Part shown: positions 50,107 through 58,800 of the stretch, piece after piece
Numbering within the stretch: the stretch's first letter is position 1
Layout of the letters: each line of letters opens with the position of its first letter
Assembly: GCF_014773485.1 (NCBI RefSeq)
Contig: NZ_JACXBP010000002.1
Span: 186,001-250,000 of the forward strand
Direction of reading: 5' to 3'
DNA: 64,000 bases
Source: Erwinia aphidicola
GTDB lineage: Bacteria; Pseudomonadota; Gammaproteobacteria; Enterobacterales; Enterobacteriaceae
Program-made: the position numbers and the translations under genes
The notes under the pieces: generated by a model
Seen by the model: the letters and a program-made list of their open reading frames with translations, nothing else
Told to the model about the DNA's origin: nothing
The model's database searches: none

Positions 50107-51375
50107 ATGAAGAGACGTTCGTTTATCAAGGCATTCGCGCTGTCTGCCAGCGTTGTGGCAATGGGTCTGTCGTGGAGCGTGCAGGCGGCTGACACCATCA
50201 AAGTGGGGATTATGCATTCCCTGTCCGGCACCATGGCGATTTCCGAATCGCCGCTGAAGGATGTGGCGCTGATGACCATTGATGAGATCAACGCCAAAGG
50301 CGGCGTGCTGGGGAAAAAACTGGAGCCGGTGGTGGTTGACCCGGCTTCTAACTGGCCGCTGTTTGCCGAAAAGGCGCGCCAGCTGCTGACTCAGGATAAA
50401 GCCGCCGTGGTGTTCGGCTGCTGGACCTCGGTGTCGCGCAAGTCCGTGCTGCCGGTGTTTGAGGAGCTGAACGGCCTGCTGTTCTACCCGGTGCAGTATG
50501 AAGGCGAAGAGATGTCGCCCAACGTGTTCTACACCGGCGCCGCGCCAAACCAGCAGGCGATCCCGGCGGTGGAATATCTGATGAGCGAAGATGGCGGTTC
50601 CGCTAAGCGCTTCTTCCTGCTCGGCACTGACTACGTCTACCCGCGCACCACCAACAAAATCCTGCGCGCCTTCCTGCACTCAAAAGGCGTGAAGGATAGC
50701 GACATCGAAGAGGTCTACACGCCGTTTGGATACAGCGACTACCAGACAATCGTCGCCAACATCAAGAAATTCTCGGCGGGTGGTAAAACGGCGGTGGTCT
50801 CCACCATCAACGGTGACTCCAACGTACCGTTCTATAAAGAGCTGGCTAACCAGGGCATCAAAGCCACCGATGTGCCCGTGGTCGCCTTCTCGGTAGGCGA
50901 AGAGGAGCTGCGCGGCATCGACACTAAACCGCTGGTCGGCAACCTCGCCGCGTGGAACTACTTCGAGTCGGTGGATAACCCAACCAACAAGCAGTTCGTC
51001 GCTGCCTACCGCGCTTACGCCAAGGCGCACAAGCTGCCGAACGCCGATACCGTGGTGACCAACGATCCCATGGAAGCCACCTATGTCGGCATCCATATGT
51101 GGGCGCAGGCGGTTGAGAAAGCGGGCACTACCGACGTGGATAAGGTTCGTGCGGCGATGGCCGGGCAGACCTTTGCCGCGCCGGACGGCTTCACCCTGAC
51201 CATGGATCAGACCAACCACCACCTGCATAAGCCGGTGATGATTGGCGAGATCGAAGATAACGGCCAGTTCAACGTGGTCTGGCAGACCGACAAACCGGTG
51301 CGCGCCCAGCCGTGGAGCCCGTATATCGCCGGCAACGATAAAAAGCCGGATAGCCCGGTAAAAACCAGCAATTAA
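50107..51375 (+). CDS. urtA: Urea ABC transporter, substrate-binding protein
   Basis: 422 residues. Periplasmic receptor of the Urt branched-chain-amino-acid-type importer. The N-terminus MKRRSFIKAFALSASVVAMG has a twin-arginine motif, so export may be by Tat; cleavage is likely after WSVQA. The mature part has the family features IKVGIMHSLSGTMAISE, PVQYEGEE and TNDPMEATYVGIHMWAQAVEKAGT. 27 bp after the regulator gene. Confidence 0.93.
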   Translation: MKRRSFIKAFALSASVVAMGLSWSVQAADTIKVGIMHSLSGTMAISESPLKDVALMTIDEINAKGGVLGKKLEPVVVDPASNWPLFAEKARQLLTQDKAAVVFGCWTSVSRKSVLPVFEELNGLLFYPVQYEGEEMSPNVFYTGAAPNQQAIPAVEYLMSEDGGSAKRFFLLGTDYVYPRTTNKILRAFLHSKGVKDSDIEEVYTPFGYSDYQTIVANIKKFSAGGKTAVVSTINGDSNVPFYKELANQGIKATDVPVVAFSVGEEELRGIDTKPLVGNLAAWNYFESVDNPTNKQFVAAYRAYAKAHKLPNADTVVTNDPMEATYVGIHMWAQAVEKAGTTDVDKVRAAMAGQTFAAPDGFTLTMDQTNHHLHKPVMIGEIEDNGQFNVVWQTDKPVRAQPWSPYIAGNDKKPDSPVKTSN

Positions 51376-51389
51376 TCCGCCGTAAAAGC

Positions 51390-51446
51390 GTAGGGGCGGA
51401 GCATGCCCGGCCCTAAAAGCGTAGTGGCGGGGCATGCCCCGCCCAC
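51390..51446 (+). repeat. Pair of GCATGC-centred REP-like palindromes
   Basis: GTAGGGGCGGAGCATGCC (from 51390) and GTAGTGGCGGGGCATGCC (from 51421) each start a palindrome centred on GCATGC, about 24-26 bp long and in direct orientation. They fill the urtA-urtB gap and may protect urtA mRNA, whose product is needed in excess over the permeases. A perfect member of the same subfamily occurs at 59838. Confidence 0.7.
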
Positions 51447-51460
51447 TCCCGGAGCGAAAT

Positions 51461-53023
51461 ATGATGATGCGATTCCTGCTGTTACTGCTGCTCAGCCTGC
51501 CCTGGCTTGTTCAGGCCGGACCGGCCGCCGATTTTGCCGCCGCCAGCCGCAGCGATCAGCTGAAACTTCTGCAGCAGTGGGCCGCCGCACCGGATGCCGC
51601 ACGCCTGCCGCTGTTGCAGGCTCTGCGCCAGGAGCGTGTCGTGCTGGACGACAATAAACACCCCTTCAGCCAGATTAATGGCCAGCTGACGCCGCTGGAA
51701 GGCAGCAATGCGCCCGCCGGCAGCACCAAAAAGCTGTTTATGAACAACAGGCTGCGGGTGATGATCGCCACCACCCTCGCCGCCCACCAGCTGGTCAGCC
51801 CGGATAGCGCCCAGCGCCTGAGCGCGGCGCGCACGCTGCAAAATGATGCGCAGGCCGACCAGCTGCCGCTGCTGAAACAGCGGCTGGCCGCCGAACCGGA
51901 CAGCCGCGTGCAGGCGGTGCTGGCGCAGGCCGTTGCCGGGCTGCAGCTGGCCGACGCTAACCCGCAGGTGCGCCTCGAAGCGGTGAAGCTGCTGGGCGAA
52001 ACCAGCGATCCGCAGACGCAAGCCAGCCTCGAACGCCTGCTGCAACCCAGCGTTGAAGCCGATGCCAGCGTGCGTGCCGCCGCCGCCGACAGCCTGAAAC
52101 AGATCCGCCATCGCCTGCTGCTCGGCGACCTGCTCGGCCAGGCCTTCACCGGCCTGTCGCTCGGATCGGTGCTGCTGCTGGCGGCGCTTGGCCTGGCGAT
52201 CACCTACGGCCTGCTCGGGGTGATCAATATGGCGCACGGCGAGATGCTGATGATCGGCGCCTACGCCACCTGGATGGTACAGAGCCTGTTCCAGCGTTTC
52301 GCCCCGGAGTGGCTGGTGTTTTATCCGCTGCTGGCGCTGCCGGTGGCGTTCTTTATCACCGCCGCGGTCGGCATGGCGCTGGAGCGCACCATCATTCGCC
52401 ACCTGTATGGCCGCCCGCTGGAAACCCTGCTGGCGACCTGGGGCATCAGCCTGATGCTGATCCAGCTGGTGCGCGTGCTGTTTGGCTCGCAGAATCTTGA
52501 GGTCGCTAACCCGCCCTGGCTCTCCGGGGGCTTACAGGTGCTGCCAAACCTGGTGCTGCCGTACAACCGCCTGGCGGTGATCCTGTTTGTTATCGGCGTG
52601 CTGGTGCTCACCTGGCTGCTGCTGAATAAAACCCGCCTCGGGATGAACGTGCGTGCGGTGACGCAGAACCGCGCGATGGCCGACTGCTGCGGCGTACCGA
52701 CCGGACGCGTGGATATGCTGGCATTCGGCCTCGGGTCCGGTATTGCCGGGCTGGGCGGCGTGGCGCTGTCGCAGCTTGGCAACGTCGGTCCGGAGCTGGG
52801 ACAGGGCTATATCATCGACTCCTTCCTGGTGGTGGTCACCGGCGGCGTCGGCCAGCTGGCGGGCACCGTGGTCGCCGCGCTGGGCCTGGGTATTCTCAAC
52901 AAGGTGCTGGAGCCGCAGATTGGTGCGGTACTCGGCAAAATCCTGATCCTCGTGCTCATCGTGCTGTTTATTCAGAAGCGACCGCAGGGGCTGTTCGCCT
53001 TAAAAGGCAGGGTGATTGACTGA
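51461..53023 (+). CDS. urtB: Urea ABC transporter, permease UrtB
   Basis: 520 residues from ATG at 51461 (GGAG site 7 nt upstream). A signal peptide (MMMRFLLLLLLSLPWLVQA) and a periplasmic N-terminal region of about 210 residues with alanine-rich helical repeats precede the LivH-type membrane domain of eight or so helices (GLAITYGLLGVINMAHGEMLM). The N-terminal extension is typical of proteobacterial UrtB and is not a fusion accident. TGA overlaps the urtC start by one base. Confidence 0.93.
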   Translation: MMMRFLLLLLLSLPWLVQAGPAADFAAASRSDQLKLLQQWAAAPDAARLPLLQALRQERVVLDDNKHPFSQINGQLTPLEGSNAPAGSTKKLFMNNRLRVMIATTLAAHQLVSPDSAQRLSAARTLQNDAQADQLPLLKQRLAAEPDSRVQAVLAQAVAGLQLADANPQVRLEAVKLLGETSDPQTQASLERLLQPSVEADASVRAAAADSLKQIRHRLLLGDLLGQAFTGLSLGSVLLLAALGLAITYGLLGVINMAHGEMLMIGAYATWMVQSLFQRFAPEWLVFYPLLALPVAFFITAAVGMALERTIIRHLYGRPLETLLATWGISLMLIQLVRVLFGSQNLEVANPPWLSGGLQVLPNLVLPYNRLAVILFVIGVLVLTWLLLNKTRLGMNVRAVTQNRAMADCCGVPTGRVDMLAFGLGSGIAGLGGVALSQLGNVGPELGQGYIIDSFLVVVTGGVGQLAGTVVAALGLGILNKVLEPQIGAVLGKILILVLIVLFIQKRPQGLFALKGRVID

Positions 53024-54099
53024 TGACGCAACCGATAACGCTTACCGTGGCGCAGAAAGCGCCGCGCCTGACGCTCTGCCTTGGCGCGCTACTGCTGCTC
53101 GCCCTGCTGCTGATGCCGTTTCTGGCCCTGCTACCGGCGGACAACCCGCTGGCGATCTCCACCTATACACTGACGCTGGTCGGCAAGATCCTTTGCTATG
53201 CCATTGTCGCGGTGGCGCTCGACCTGGTGTGGGGCTACGCCGGGCTGCTGTCGCTTGGCCACGGGCTGTTCTTTGCCCTCGGCGGCTATGCGATGGGCAT
53301 GTATCTGATGCGCCAGGCAGCGGGGGATGGCCTGCCGGCGTTTATGTCCTTCCTGTCGTGGAACGAGCTGCCGTGGTTCTGGGCGGGAACGCAGCATTTT
53401 GCCTGGGCGCTGTGCCTGATTGTGCTGGTGCCGGGGATGCTGGCGCTGGTGTTCGGCTGGTTCGCCTTTCGCTCGAAAATCAAAGGCGTCTACTTCTCGA
53501 TTATGACCCAGGCGCTGACCTACGCCGGGATGCTGCTGTTCTTCCGCAACGAAACCGGCTTTGGCGGCAATAACGGCTTCACCGGCTTCACCACGCTGCT
53601 TGGCTTCCCTGTCACCGCCACCCGCACCCGCGTCGGGCTGTTTGTCGCCAGCGTGCTGCTGCTGGCAGCCAGCCTCGCCGTCGGTTTCGCCCTGGCACGC
53701 AGCAAGTTTGGCCGCGTGCTGACGGCAGTGCGCGATGCCGAAAATCGCCTGATGTTTTGCGGCTACGATCCGAAAGGCTTCAAGCTGTTTGTCTGGACGC
53801 TCTCCGCCGTGTTGTGCGGGCTGGCGGGCGCGCTGTACGTGCCGCAGGTGGGGATTATCAACCCCGGCGAAATGTCGCCAACCAACTCAATTGAGGCTGC
53901 CATTTGGGTGGCGCTCGGCGGGCGCGGCACGCTGATCGGTCCGCTGCTCGGAGCCGGGATCGTCAACGGCGCGAAAAGCTGGTTCACCGTCGCCTTCCCG
54001 GAATACTGGCTGTTCTTCTTAGGCCTGATGTTTATCCTCGTCACGCTGTTCCTGCCGCGTGGCGTGATTGGCCTGCTGCGCCGGAGGAAGCATGACTGA
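53023..54099 (+). CDS. urtC: Urea ABC transporter, permease UrtC
   Basis: 358 residues, LivM-type permease with about nine helices; signature DLVWGYAGLLSLGHGLFFALGGYAMG split over residues 67-92 and AIWVALGGRGTLIGPLLGA near 293-311. Forms the channel with UrtB. Start overlaps urtB by one base and end overlaps urtD by 8 bp. Confidence 0.94.
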   Translation: MTQPITLTVAQKAPRLTLCLGALLLLALLLMPFLALLPADNPLAISTYTLTLVGKILCYAIVAVALDLVWGYAGLLSLGHGLFFALGGYAMGMYLMRQAAGDGLPAFMSFLSWNELPWFWAGTQHFAWALCLIVLVPGMLALVFGWFAFRSKIKGVYFSIMTQALTYAGMLLFFRNETGFGGNNGFTGFTTLLGFPVTATRTRVGLFVASVLLLAASLAVGFALARSKFGRVLTAVRDAENRLMFCGYDPKGFKLFVWTLSAVLCGLAGALYVPQVGIINPGEMSPTNSIEAAIWVALGGRGTLIGPLLGAGIVNGAKSWFTVAFPEYWLFFLGLMFILVTLFLPRGVIGLLRRRKHD

Positions 54100-54883
54100 A
54101 CCCCTGTTTACCCAGCCACACCCGGCAGACCGCCATCGCCTGCAGACCGACCCGGTGCTCCAGCTGGAAAAAATCAACGTCTCGTTTGACGGTTTTAAAG
54201 CGCTGACCGACCTGTCACTTCAGATTGGCGTCGGTGAACTGCGCTGCGTCATCGGCCCGAACGGCGCGGGAAAAACCACCCTGATGGATGTGATAACCGG
54301 CAAAACCCGCCCGGACAATGGCCGGGTGTTCTACGACCAGAGCACTGACCTGACCACGCTTTCCCCTGTCGAAATCGCACGCATCGGCATCGGGCGCAAG
54401 TTCCAGAAACCAACGGTGTTTGCCGCGCTGACGGTGTTTGAAAATCTGGAGATCGCGCTGAAAACCGATAAGTCGGTATGGGCCTGCCTGCGGGCAAAGC
54501 TTAACGGCGAGCAGCAGGACCGCATTGATGAGGTGCTGAAGCTGCTGCGCCTCGGGGCGGAACGTCAGCGCCCCGCCGGGCTGCTGTCGCACGGGCAGAA
54601 GCAGTTTCTGGAAATCGGCATGCTGCTGGTGCAGGACCCGCACCTGCTGCTGCTGGATGAACCGGCGGCAGGCATGACGGATGCCGAAACCGAATACACC
54701 GCCGAGCTGTTCCGCTCGCTGGCCGGCAAGCATTCGCTGATGGTGGTTGAGCACGATATGGGCTTTGTCGAAACCATCGCCGACCACGTGACGGTGCTGC
54801 ATCAGGGCCAGGTGCTGGCGGAAGGATCGCTGCGCGAGGTGCAGGCCAACGAGCAGGTTATCGAAGTTTATCTGGGGCGCTGA
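54092..54883 (+). CDS. urtD: Urea ABC transporter, ATP-binding protein UrtD
   Basis: 263 residues from ATG at 54092, chosen for its perfect GGAGGA site. LivG-type ATPase: Walker A GPNGAGKTT, Walker B LLLLDEPAAGMTD, H-loop VVEHDMGFV. The signature is LSHGQKQFLE, the form usual in UrtD. About 30 extra residues precede the core. Overlaps urtC by 8 bp and ends 1 bp before urtE. Confidence 0.94.
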   Translation: MTEPLFTQPHPADRHRLQTDPVLQLEKINVSFDGFKALTDLSLQIGVGELRCVIGPNGAGKTTLMDVITGKTRPDNGRVFYDQSTDLTTLSPVEIARIGIGRKFQKPTVFAALTVFENLEIALKTDKSVWACLRAKLNGEQQDRIDEVLKLLRLGAERQRPAGLLSHGQKQFLEIGMLLVQDPHLLLLDEPAAGMTDAETEYTAELFRSLAGKHSLMVVEHDMGFVETIADHVTVLHQGQVLAEGSLREVQANEQVIEVYLGR

Positions 54884-54884
54884 T

Positions 54885-55583
54885 ATGTTACAGGTTACTG
54901 AACTAAATCAATATTATGGCGGCAGCCACATTCTGCGCGGCCTGTCGTTTGAGGTTAAAGCGGGTGAGATCACCTGCCTGCTGGGGCGCAACGGCGTAGG
55001 GAAAACCACGCTGCTTAAATGCCTGATGGGGCTGATCCCGGCGAAGTCCGGCACCATCAGCTGGCAGGATAAGCCGATCAACGGGCGCAAGCCGCACCAG
55101 CGCGTGCAGGCGGGCATCGCCTACGTGCCGCAGGGGCGCGAGATCTTCCCGCGCCTGACGGTAGAGGAGAATCTGCTCATGGGGCTGGCACGTTTTTCCG
55201 GCAGCCAGGCGCGTCAGGTGCCGGAGGAGATCTGGCAGCTGTTTCCGGTACTGTGGCAGATGAAGCAGCGGCGCGGCGGCGATCTTTCCGGTGGCCAGCA
55301 GCAGCAGTTAGCCATTGGCCGCGCGCTGGCCTGCAGGCCGCAGCTGCTGATCCTCGACGAACCGACGGAAGGGATCCAGCCGTCGGTGATCAAGGAGATC
55401 GGCGCGGTGATCCGTCAGCTGGCCGCACGCGGCGATATGGCGATCCTGCTGGTTGAACAGTTTTACGACTTTGCCGCCGAGCTGGCCGACAGCTATCTGG
55501 TGATGTCGCGCGGTGAGATTGTCCAGCGCGGCCTCGGCAAGGAGATGGAAAGCGACGGGGTGCGCGGGTTAGTAGCGATTTGA
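54885..55583 (+). CDS. urtE: Urea ABC transporter, ATP-binding protein UrtE
   Basis: 232 residues. LivF-type ATPase with Walker A GRNGVGKTT, IAYVPQGREIFPRLTVEENL, signature LSGGQQQQLAIGRAL and Walker B LLILDEPTEGIQPS, the last being characteristic of UrtE. Last gene of the urea operon. Confidence 0.95.
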   Translation: MLQVTELNQYYGGSHILRGLSFEVKAGEITCLLGRNGVGKTTLLKCLMGLIPAKSGTISWQDKPINGRKPHQRVQAGIAYVPQGREIFPRLTVEENLLMGLARFSGSQARQVPEEIWQLFPVLWQMKQRRGGDLSGGQQQQLAIGRALACRPQLLILDEPTEGIQPSVIKEIGAVIRQLAARGDMAILLVEQFYDFAAELADSYLVMSRGEIVQRGLGKEMESDGVRGLVAI

Positions 55584-55595
55584 TTTTGATACGGC

Positions 55596-55626
55596 GGGCC
55601 GACGGAAAAAGAGGGTCGGCCCCTAC
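55596..55626 (-). repeat. REP-like palindrome after urtE
   Basis: GGGCCGAC (55596-55603) pairs with GTCGGCCC (55615-55622); on the minus strand a GTAGGGG head starts at 55626. It starts 12 bp past the urtE stop and probably marks the 3' end of the urea operon transcript. Confidence 0.7.
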
Positions 55627-55629
55627 GGA

Positions 55630-55859
55630 TTTCTCGGTCGGCCTTTAAAAAAATCATGTTAATAATCCCAATTAAATAAATTACCATCTCATTAATAGAT
55701 TTATATCTCCGCCCGCAATATTATAATTCCCTGCCGTTACTGAATATTCTTCATAAAGAAATAAATTTAATTTCATTTCATATTTTGGAAATATTCATAT
55801 ACTACTTTCCTGTATTGTCATGAAATCAAATTTACCGATCCTTTAATGGAGGTACTCGC
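55630..55859 (+). promoter_or_regulatory. AT-rich leader of the NRPS gene
   Basis: About 230 bp of extremely AT-rich sequence; the stretch 55741-55800 has only 9 G/C in 60 bases. It contains TTGTCATGAAATC and several TATATT/TATAAT-like boxes, but I cannot choose one promoter. The composition suggests silencing by H-NS and a foreign origin. GGAGG at 55849-55853 region serves the GTG start. Confidence 0.55.
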
Positions 55860-58800
55860 GTGGCTATTTATCCGCTAACCAGCGTGCAGCAAGCCGTCTG
55901 GCTCGATCAGTTATTAACACCATCCACCCCCTGCTACAACGTTGGCGCGCTGTGGCGCATTGAAAGAGAGGTTGATATCACCCTGTTAAATCAGGCAATA
56001 AATGAAACTCTCGCCCAACATGATGCGCTGAAATTAACCTTAAAAGAGAGTGAAGGCGGTATCATTCAGACGACCGTATCGAATCAAGACTTCACTCTCG
56101 AATACCACGACTTTAGTCAGGATAACGACGCCGAAAAAAAAGCCCGCGAATACCTAAAGGATAAATTTAATCAACCTTTTAAACTGTATGAAGAATTACT
56201 CTGGCGCTGCGTATTTATTAAAACCACGGCGACAACTGCCTTATGGTTGATTAATGCCCATCATATTATCGCCGACGGGACTTCAGTCTCTCTGCTGAGC
56301 GGCATGATTATGGATCGCTACAAACAGCTGAAAAACGGTCAGTTAGCAGCCCACCAGCAGATTTTCGGCTATCGTGACTTTATCGCTAACGACTGCGCCT
56401 ATTTGCAGTCCACACGCTATGAACGCGACCGCGCCTTCTGGCTGACGCGCTTTGCTGAGCATGCCCAGCCGGGAATGGAGCGGCGTGCCGGCTTTGACCC
56501 AGGCCAGGCGTGGCCCAGCCAGCAGATTAACCGCCCTCTTCCGCTGGAGCGCTATCAGCGCCTGTGCGCCCTGGCCGCCGCACACGGCTGTTCGCCGATG
56601 CACCTGATGACCGCGCTGCTGGCCTGCTGGTACAGCCGCCTGTGGCAGGTTGAACAGCTGACGCTCGGCGTGCCGGTCCATAACCGCAGCGGCGCTCAGC
56701 ACAAGCGTACGCTTGGCATGTTCTCTTCGATGATCCCGGTGGCACTCAGCGTTGACCTCAGCCAGCCATTCAGCGCCCTGATGAGCCAGATTGCCGCCGA
56801 ACTTCGCTGCTGCTACCGCCACCAGCGCTTCCCGATTGCCGAGCTTAACCGCCAGCTGCGCCTCGGGCAGCAGGGCCGCCGCCAGCTGTATGACCTGAGC
56901 TTTTCGCTGGAAGTCTTCCCGACCGATATTGAACTGGAAGGCAGCCAGCTGAAAGTGGAAACCCTGCATCACGGTTTTGAACAGATGCCGCTGGCGCTTT
57001 ATCTGCGCCACTATCACCCCGGCGATGCGCCGCTGCTGGAGTTTAACTTCAATGAAGCCTGGTTCAGCGCCGCCGATGCGCAGCGCAGCGCCGACCGCCT
57101 GCTGATGCTGCTGGATCATCTGCTCGACCACGGCGCAGAGCAGCCGCTGGCGCAGATCCCACTGCTATTGCCGCAGGAACAGCAGCAGATCTTCGGCCAG
57201 TGGAATAACACTGAACAGCAGTGGCCGCTGCCGGAAGGCATTCACTGCGGGTTTGAGCAGCAGACGGCACGCACGCCCGGCGCCGTTGCGCTGTGCGGTC
57301 ACGGCGGCAACGTCAGCTATCAGCAGCTCAATCAGCGCGCTAACCGGCTGGCGGCAGAACTGCGCCAGGCGGGGATTGGCCCTGACGATCGCGTGGCGCT
57401 GTGCTGCGCCCGCAGCAGTGAGATGGTGACGGCGCTGCTGGCGATCCTCAAATCCGGCGGCGCTTACGTACCGCTCGATCCCGACTATCCGCCGGATCGC
57501 CTCAGCCATATGCTCAGCGACTGCGGGGCCGCGCTGGTGCTGCTCGACGATGCCGGCGAGCAGGCGCTGAGCCCGCTGCTGGGCGCCGATCTGCCGGTCT
57601 GGCATCTGAGCCGCGATGCCGCCCGCTGGCAAACTCAGCGCGAGGCTAATCTGCCCGCGCTGGCCGCCGATCCCCAGCGCTCGCTGGCCTATGTTATCTA
57701 CACCTCCGGCTCAACGGGCAAACCGAAAGGGGTCATGAACGAACACCTCGGGGTGATGAACCGCCTGCGCTGGATGCAGGAGGAGTACCGGCTGACGCCG
57801 CAGGACTGCGTACTGCAAAAAACCCCGTTCAGCTTTGATGTCTCGGTGTGGGAGTTCTTCTGGCCGCTGATGGTCGGCGCACGGTTGGCCATCGCCAGGC
57901 CGGCGGGTCACCAGGACCCGGACTACCTCAGCCAGCTTATCGCCGCACAGCAGGTCACGACCCTGCACTTCGTCCCTTCAATGCTGCAGCTGTTTCTTCG
58001 CCACGGCGACATGGAACGGTGCCGCCCGCTGCGCAAGGTGATGTGCAGCGGCGAAGCGCTGCCGCTGGCGGCAGTGCAGCGCTTCCACCAGCAGCTGCCG
58101 GATGCCGAACTGCATAATCTGTACGGCCCGACCGAAGCGGCGGTGGATGTCTCCTTCTGGCACTGCCGGCGCGACGATGCGCGCGGGCTGGTGCCGATTG
58201 GCAGACCGGTCGCCAACACCCAGCTCTATATCCTTGATGCACAGCTGCAACCGCTGCCGCCGGGCGTCAGCGGCGAGCTGCATATCGGCGGCGTGCAGGT
58301 GGCGCGCGGCTACCTTAACCGCGAACAGCTGAGCGCCGAGCGCTTTATTGCCGACCCGTTCAGCAGCGACCCCGCTGCCCGCCTGTATAAAACCGGCGAT
58401 CTGGCGCGCTGGCTGGAGGATGGCAGCATTGAGTACCTCGGGCGCAATGATTTCCAGGTGAAAATCCACGGCCTGCGCATTGAGCTGGGCGAGATTGAGC
58501 AGCAGATTGCCGGATTTAGCGGCATCGACGATGTGGTGGTGATGGCCTGCGACGACGGCCGGGGTGACAAACGGCTGATCGCCTGGCTGGTTGCCGCCCC
58601 GCAGCCCGGCCTGCGCGAGAAGCTGCGCCGCACCCTGCAGGACGCGCTGCCGGAATATATGATCCCCAGCGCCTTTGTGCGGCTGGATGCGTTTCCGCTC
58701 TCCCCTAACGGTAAGCTGGACCGCAAAGCATTGCCGCAGCCTGCGTGGCAGGCGGAAGAAACGGCGTGGCGCGCCCCGCAGAGCGCGGGTGAACGCCAGC

